The position numbers and the translations under genes are program-made. A DNA stretch of 64,000 bases from Pseudisothecium myosuroides (lineage: Eukaryota > Streptophyta > Bryopsida > Hypnales > Lembophyllaceae), in the NCBI GenBank assembly GCA_951799445.1, contig OX637296.1, forward strand, positions 11,842,001 to 11,906,000. The letters run 5' to 3'. Each line of letters starts with the position of its first letter. The first letter of the stretch is position 1. This document shows, one piece after another, positions 58,531 to 64,000 of this stretch. The notes under the pieces were generated by a model. It was not told the DNA's origin, ran no database searches, and saw only the letters and a program-made list of their open reading frames with translations.

Positions 58531-59411
58531 ATATTGAATTTCAAAAATAAAAATGAATTTCAAAATTAGAAAATTACTTTTACTTTCATTTTGGTTGTGG
58601 CAACGGCATAGGCCACACTAGTAAATATTAAATACATATGTGTACCACAATATCAAAGCCTAAGATAAATTTCATGCCAATTGAATTTCCAGTACAAACC
58701 TCATATGTTTAGTCTAGTTGCTATAACAATAACAACTATGTTGAATAAAAGTTGTTTTCAATATTATGTATACTACCATAATTATAAATTTCCACTCCTT
58801 AAATTTTATTGTAATAGTTAGTATAGATACTATAATCATAACTTTTCATTTTACAATAATTATGTATCTCCTTCATTGTAAATATAATAACTAACAAACC
58901 CTACACTTTGCTATGGTATTTTAGTGGTTGAATGTAAGGAAAAAAGTAGGAAAAAGACATGGAGTTTAAAAACTTGAAAATCTTGCAAGTGGTTGCAACT
59001 TTCTCAAGTAGGTCTGTGGTTTTTGATTTGGAGATGTCACAATAAACATTTTGTGTCTTTTGGATGACTACAAGCTAGGAAGGCTTGTGAAATGGGAAAT
59101 AATTTTTTTTATTCTTATTTTTTATGTTTTTGGACGGAATTGCTTAAATCGGCATCATTAGACATTAGTGGATGATGTTGGATATTCTCATGATGTTGTA
59201 TTTTAAAAAAAAGTTCTACATATAAAGATGCATAATCTATAGATCCTATGCATTGGAATTGGCAATTTTTAGATTTTTTTTTTAAGTTTTTATTTTTGCT
59301 ATAAAATTTACCTTTTTTAAAATTGAAATTCACAGCCAAATTACTCATTCATATAGTGAATTTACTTTAGAATTAACTTGAGTACAAGATGGACATTCAG
59401 CATTCAAGGAT
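58531..59411. other. Old duplication of the 45.9-46.5 kb region
   Basis: Around 58555-58770 it matches 45905-46490 (ATTAGAAAATTACTTTTAC, ATATCAAAGCCTAAGATAAA). No gene was seen. Confidence 0.6.
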
Positions 59412-59593
59412 CTACCCTACGTGAAGGTCAGATTCAAACATAAATTAAGTATTTTTTGGAATGTCTAAATTTTTGGAAGATTACAAGTGAATTTCTGGAA
59501 TATCCTAGAATATACCACCTGCCAAACCCATCTGTGCACCAAAAGTAAAGTTTTCTGGCACTCAGGTGTCGGATCAGACCTTCATGTATGGTA
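59412..59593. mobile_element. MITE family D, copy 2
   Basis: Left end CTACCCTACGTGAAGGTC, right end GACCTTCATGTATGGT. It has the ATTAAGTATTTTTTGGAATG block in the opposite orientation to copy 1. Confidence 0.75.
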
Positions 59594-59639
59594 TTCTCTT
59601 TGGGAGCTAATTCACACTCTTCCCTTCCTTCTATCACAT

Positions 59640-60545
59640 TAATCACCACACATATGACAACACCCAAGGTACTAACAACAATTGGACATGACAATGTTTA
59701 GAATTTTGACCCAAGGTACAAACTATAAAGCAATCCTTTTTTGCACACTAAGTCAAATTGCACCATTTCAAAACCAAAGGAATATTCAAACATTTGGTGC
59801 TCAAAATATAGTCTTTTTTCTACTATTCTTTTTCATTTCCACAAAGGATAGGAATTAAATTGCCAAATTTTGATGAAAACATGGATGAAAATAACTCCAA
59901 GGTGGTTATTTGTTTTAAGAAGGTGGATGTATTTAAAAATTCACTGTGTCTCCAAAGCATAAGTGATCTCCATCCTATTACCACTTTAAAAAATAAATAT
60001 TAGATTACTTTAACCCCTTACTAAGTGCTCAATCATCTTAGGGGATGATGAATGTTGTGAAAAGTGCACTTCATTAAGAAAGCTACTAGCTAAATCCACA
60101 CTCTTTCTTTTTATTTATTTCAGAGATGACCACACCAAAGGTAATGACAATAGTTGGTCATTATGGATGCATGTCTAAAATTTCAGCCAAAGGTATAAAT
60201 TGCAAAGCAATCTGGCCTTTGCTTTGCACCCATGGGGTCAAATTATACCATTTTAAAATTACTATTTGTTCTTTGTGCTTAAAATGTAGTCATTTTTTTT
60301 TCATTTCTACAAACAATAGGAATGAAATTGTCAAATTTGGATGAGTTGAAAATGACTATAAAAGAGTTATTATTTGTTTAAAGCCGTAGATGAATTTCAA
60401 AATACATTGCTTTGCCAAAATAGAAGTGATTTCCATTTTGGCCCTTCTTAAAATGAAAAAAATCTACTATAACCCATAAGTGTTCAACCATCCATTCATT
60501 TGGATGAATAGTGAATGTTGTGAAAAGTGCACTTCATTCAATTAA
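59640..60545 (+). repeat. Tandem duplication, unit about 465 bp
   Basis: Unit 1 (59640-60085) and unit 2 (60120-60545) share GAATGTTGTGAAAAGTGCAC (60050 and 60513), GCAAAGCAATC and the CATTTCYACAAA blocks. No coding frame is conserved between the units. Confidence 0.85.
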
Positions 60546-61639
60546 TATTCATTGAGGATGCTTTGAGAAAATTCATGTAATATATCAATGAAAAGAAGAA
60601 CATTCAAAGCCCACTAGAGGATGTAAAACAACAAGTTTTCATCCACTTGTTTGCTTGTTTTATAATCCACTTATTCTTTCTTATTGCCAAGAACTAAAGT
60701 AGATCATTATGGGGGACTTGCATATCTTTGAATAAATTAAAATGTGTATGTCACAAACTTCACCTTGTAGTGTATTTGACAACTTTTAGCTCCAAGCTCT
60801 AGAACTAAATTTCATGGTTGAAAATGATCATTTTTTAATTTGATCCCAACTAATGAATTGAAATTAAGAAAGTCTAAATTCTACTCCAATTTTAAAATTT
60901 CTAAAATACTTTAAATTGAATATTTTTTATAATTTGAACTATTTTATTCTATTATACAAATTGAATATTTTTTTAAAATTTATTCTATAGTTCAAATTGA
61001 TTTTTCATTCATAGAATAAAATGTAATTTTGTATATACAAAAATATTCTTCACTATAATCTACTCCCATGGTGAAACTTTTAGATTTTTTGAGCTACTTT
61101 TGTTTATGATATGAATTTTATTTTATTTTTATACAAAAATTTATAGTAATCTCAAATCTTCACAAAAAAATTTGAAATTTTTCATGACTTGTAGAAGATA
61201 AGTAAATATGTGATTTCATTTTCAAAAAATAAAAATAAAAAATTTGATTCACTTATTGTCACGAATAGAGCAAAAAGGTTGAAGGAGTTTGAACTTTGAA
61301 GCTTGAGATTATGGTCATAGGCTCCATCCTTCCAAGGTGAAGTCAACCGCCTTCCTCCTTGAATTCTTAAGAGACTCTTCATTAGGAGGCCTCAAATTTG
61401 GGTTTTGAACTACAAATTCAAAACCCAATTTTGACCTTCTTTTTAAGAGGAACAAAAGAATATGCTGAATTTTTTTTTTTGTCTTTAAATCTAGCATCGA
61501 GGGTTGGATTTTTGAAAACAACCAAAATGTTTCAACATATTCCTTGGCCACACGGTTTGTTCCCATCAACATTGAAAACTGACTTGTTTTTGGACATCTT
61601 GTTCTAAACTCAGCTTTAATACTAGTTAAATTGGATACA
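60546..61639. other. AT-rich intergenic region
   Basis: No gene was recognised. CATTAGGAGGCCTCAAATTT at 61380 resembles a single end of family C, without a visible partner. Confidence 0.4.
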
Positions 61640-61900
61640 CCCAAAATTGCACCCTACCTTAAACCGCCATCAGCACTCACCAAAATCAATGTGTATGCAT
61701 GTTGAGGAAATGATTTTAAAATAACTCGCCAAAGAAACTTTGACTCTTCATAGCTTTTGCAACCGGTATCCAAATATCCCGTTCTTTGGTGCGTTGGAAC
61801 CTCCTTTCACTTGCCAACAAGAAAATATGAAAATTTGACAAGTTTAATAATACTAACTAGGCACAGTAGCAAAAAGAGGTGGCTTTGGGGGTACCCACCT
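61640..61900 (+). repeat. Dispersed repeat shared with 8069-8330
   Basis: Same orientation as the copy at 8 kb, with the best match around GTTCTTTGGTGCGTTGGAACC. It ends near GGGTACCCACC. Confidence 0.65.
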
Positions 61901-62332
61901 TATTCAATCAATTCATCGACAATAGCATCACCTCAGACAACCCCTCTGTCCTCTTGTGACACCTAGAGTTGATCCCCTATCACTGTCACAATCGATATGT
62001 CCTCTTTTCTCCTAATTTTCCTCACTAGTTTCAGTAACAATCCCATTCCAGGCATTAATTTCATCACTGATTTCATTTCTAGCACATAACTAATAAAGTC
62101 TCAGGGTCTTAATACAAACTGGGCTTAAGAGCACACTAGTCACTGATTTCAGCCTTGGTTACAACTGGTAATGCCCGCGTTCTAAGTCTCCCAGTGATAG
62201 TAATCCGCCAGTTCTGAGTTTCAGTTCAAGTGCACCTGGACTGACCACTTGGAAGCTTTTCAATTCTAGGGTCCATCGAGTTTGCATTTATTTATGTACA
62301 TTGCATTGGTGTGGGAGAATCGATCGAGGAGG
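61901..62332 (+). other. Upstream region of the XTH-like gene
   Basis: Likely promoter and leader. In-frame ATG at 62294 precedes the chosen start but lacks a signal peptide immediately after it. No definite box was placed. Confidence 0.4.
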
Positions 62333-63309
62333 ATGGTGTTTGGGACGCAACTACGAGCTCTGCTCGTGCTGTTGCTGCTGCTGTTCCTGTTTGTCAATTT
62401 CTTCTTAAGCTGTGAAGCTCAAGATGTTGGAGAGGAGGTGCAAACGGCCAGATTTGTGCCGCTGGAGAACTCGTTGTATAGCAAGGCCTTCATTGCTCGG
62501 TGGAATGGGCAGAATGCAGGCGCCATGGGAGACGTGTTGCAGTTGTCTCTGGTCAGAAACGGGAACAACTCTGATGGTAAGTAATTGATCCTGGACTCGA
62601 TCAGTCCATCCAATAGTAGCTAGCCTTAATTAATTTACAAGTTAATTGAATATATGCTAGAAAAATGCTAGAGTGTCTAATGGAAAACCGGTCTCCATTC
62701 ACCATACAGGAAGGGGGAGGTTCCGACATTTAGTAAACAGGTGAACCTTTCCCTTACTACAACAATCATAGAAACTTGTGCACACCATCTAAAAGTTTGC
62801 ACGTTTACTTTGTGTGAACCTCCAACTCAATTGCAAAAATTTAAATGTTGATACATGAAGTATTTTTGCATTTAGCTCAAATCAAGGCTCAACTGTATGG
62901 TCAACGGAGTCTCTAATGTACTGTACATGGTTAATGGAGACTCTACCTTACTAATTCATATTTTTGAGAGGGTAATTACATCTTCTGGCTACCTTTGGTG
63001 ACGGTCATATTCCTAAGATGGCGTGTTTTTGAGAGCCAGAACTGTGGCTGACAAACTTGGACTTCGAAGTGTTCAGGTAGAGCACATAAAACTAGGACTG
63101 CTGTAGATATACCTAAGGTTTTAGACGGAACATTGAAACTGCGCTAATTTCATTGAAATCCGCCATTGTAACGAATATGAGGTAGCTGTTACTTTGTGCG
63201 TGCTGCAGGCGTGACTCTATCGACCTCCACTTTCTACTTTAACGGATATTTTCGAGCTTCAATCAAGTTGCCAAAGGGCGACACTGCCGGGACAGTCACC
63301 ACGTTCTAT
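62333..63309 (+). CDS. GH16 xyloglucan endotransglucosylase/hydrolase-like protein, 5' part
   Basis: Two exons, 62333-62576 and 63209-63309, joined in frame (GATG|GTAAGT ... TGCAG|GCGTGA; phase kept) and followed by a donor TAT|GTACGT. They encode about 115 residues. The first 30 are a strongly hydrophobic signal peptide (LLVLLLLLFLFVNFFL). Then come FIARWNGQNA, GDVLQLSLVRN, and TFYFNGYFRASIKLPKGDTA followed by GTVTTFY. The last block matches XTH proteins, where FGYFxxxIKLxxGDSAGTVTxFY precedes the catalytic strand. XTH enzymes cut and rejoin xyloglucan in the cell wall. The catalytic exon (ExDxE) and the rest lie beyond the window or beyond the sequenced intron, so activity cannot be judged. 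The exon-1 portion is divergent. Confidence 0.8.
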
Positions 63310-64000
63310 GTACGTGCTTCGTCTCCCTCAATCTAGAATTCGTAGAACTCTAGCTAGTCACAAATGCATTTCTCAATATACCGCAGTGCGTGCAATTCAA
63401 ATGCCTTAGTTTCGTTTTTGAGATGAAAGTGCTAATCAAATCCGGGGCTAATTCTAGTCTAATTAGCCGCACAAGCTCCGGAGTTTCTTATCTTAGCTTC
63501 AATTTAAATTAAACATACGTACATCCGACTGATCGAGGCCTGTCATGAAGGATGCCATGCAATTAATTACTCTGAAGGTGACATATTGATGTTAGTTACG
63601 GTACGTATTTCAAACCAGGGTACTAACCAGGAGCTACGACCGAGGTAGAAGCCAGTCAAGCTACTATTTCACCCGAGAATTTCAAAAAGTGCACAGACCG
63701 AATTACTTAGTGCAACTTGAGTACAGAATAGAGCCCGCAATTAATTCCATACCCAAGCTGTGAAATTCCATATATATATATATATATAAAGAGAGAGAGA
63801 GAGTTGCACCAAGGAATTGGGTCAAAAGACTTTTGTGAATTAATTTCTCTGGTGTTTTGCCTACACAAAATAGTGAAATTAGGTTGTGCAATACTAATTT
63901 CTTGACATTTGACACTATATCAATATTTAGTGTTATTGTATAAGAATGTTCCACTTTTGAATTAGGTATTGTTGTAATTGGAACTTATGAACCTCCACAT
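63310..64000 (+). other. Intron 2 of the XTH-like gene, incomplete
   Basis: Starts at donor GTACGT. A (TA)n(GA)n microsatellite lies at about 63770-63803. No acceptor followed by XTH-like sequence was seen before the window ends. Confidence 0.6.

Noticed and set aside
1..64000. CRISPR arrays, bacterial operons or organellar DNA insertions
   Set aside because: No regularly spaced identical repeats, no ribosome-binding-site gene clusters, and no chloroplast or mitochondrial gene sequence was recognised.

Overview
This window is nuclear DNA from a land plant. It is AT-rich and intron-bearing, and its genes are plant-type: a CCX cation/Ca2+ exchanger, eIF4A, an F-box protein, an L-type lectin receptor kinase, an XTH-like wall enzyme and a relic of an organellar M3 peptidase. 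The compact, GC-richer genes lie far apart in a sea of small inverted-repeat elements. The F-box and lectin-kinase styles would fit a non-flowering plant (bryophyte, lycophyte, fern or conifer). That is only an impression; the sequence does not prove a lineage.

Layout. 0-30 kb is nearly gene-free and packed with miniature inverted-repeat transposable elements (MITEs), foldback elements and old duplications. It also holds a broken PIF/Harbinger transposase (about 13 kb), a weak F-box relic (10.5 kb) and an unrecognised spliced gene ending near 28.6 kb. 30.8-34.2 kb (minus) carries a complete four-exon CCX exchanger. 39.1-40.3 kb (minus) carries an intronless eIF4A with an altered RNA-binding motif. 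43.0-44.1 kb (plus) is an F-box gene lying between two direct repeats, one of which is split by a MITE. 52.5-54.7 kb (plus) is an intronless lectin receptor kinase. 54.8-56.5 kb (minus), tail to tail with it, is an intron-retaining but frameshifted pseudogene of a mitochondrial-intermediate-peptidase-type (M3) protease. From 62.3 kb the first two exons of a secreted GH16/XTH-like protein run towards the right edge.

The most striking feature is a set of at least ten elements that begin TTAACCC and end GGGTTAA. Eight or so are about 0.88-0.98 kb and two are about 240 bp. Flanking sequence differs from copy to copy, so the shared TTAA looks like a target-site duplication, as made by piggyBac-type transposases, which are not usually associated with land plants. 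Copies fall into subfamilies, at least one is a mosaic of two, and one is nested inside another MITE family. No transposase for them is present here. About ten further small inverted-repeat families are described; one carries ACGT-core G-box motifs, and one insertion is dated by an empty site inside the same window.

The genes do not form a pathway or operon. Each is an independent plant gene, and the window is best read as a gene-poor landscape shaped by non-autonomous DNA transposons.
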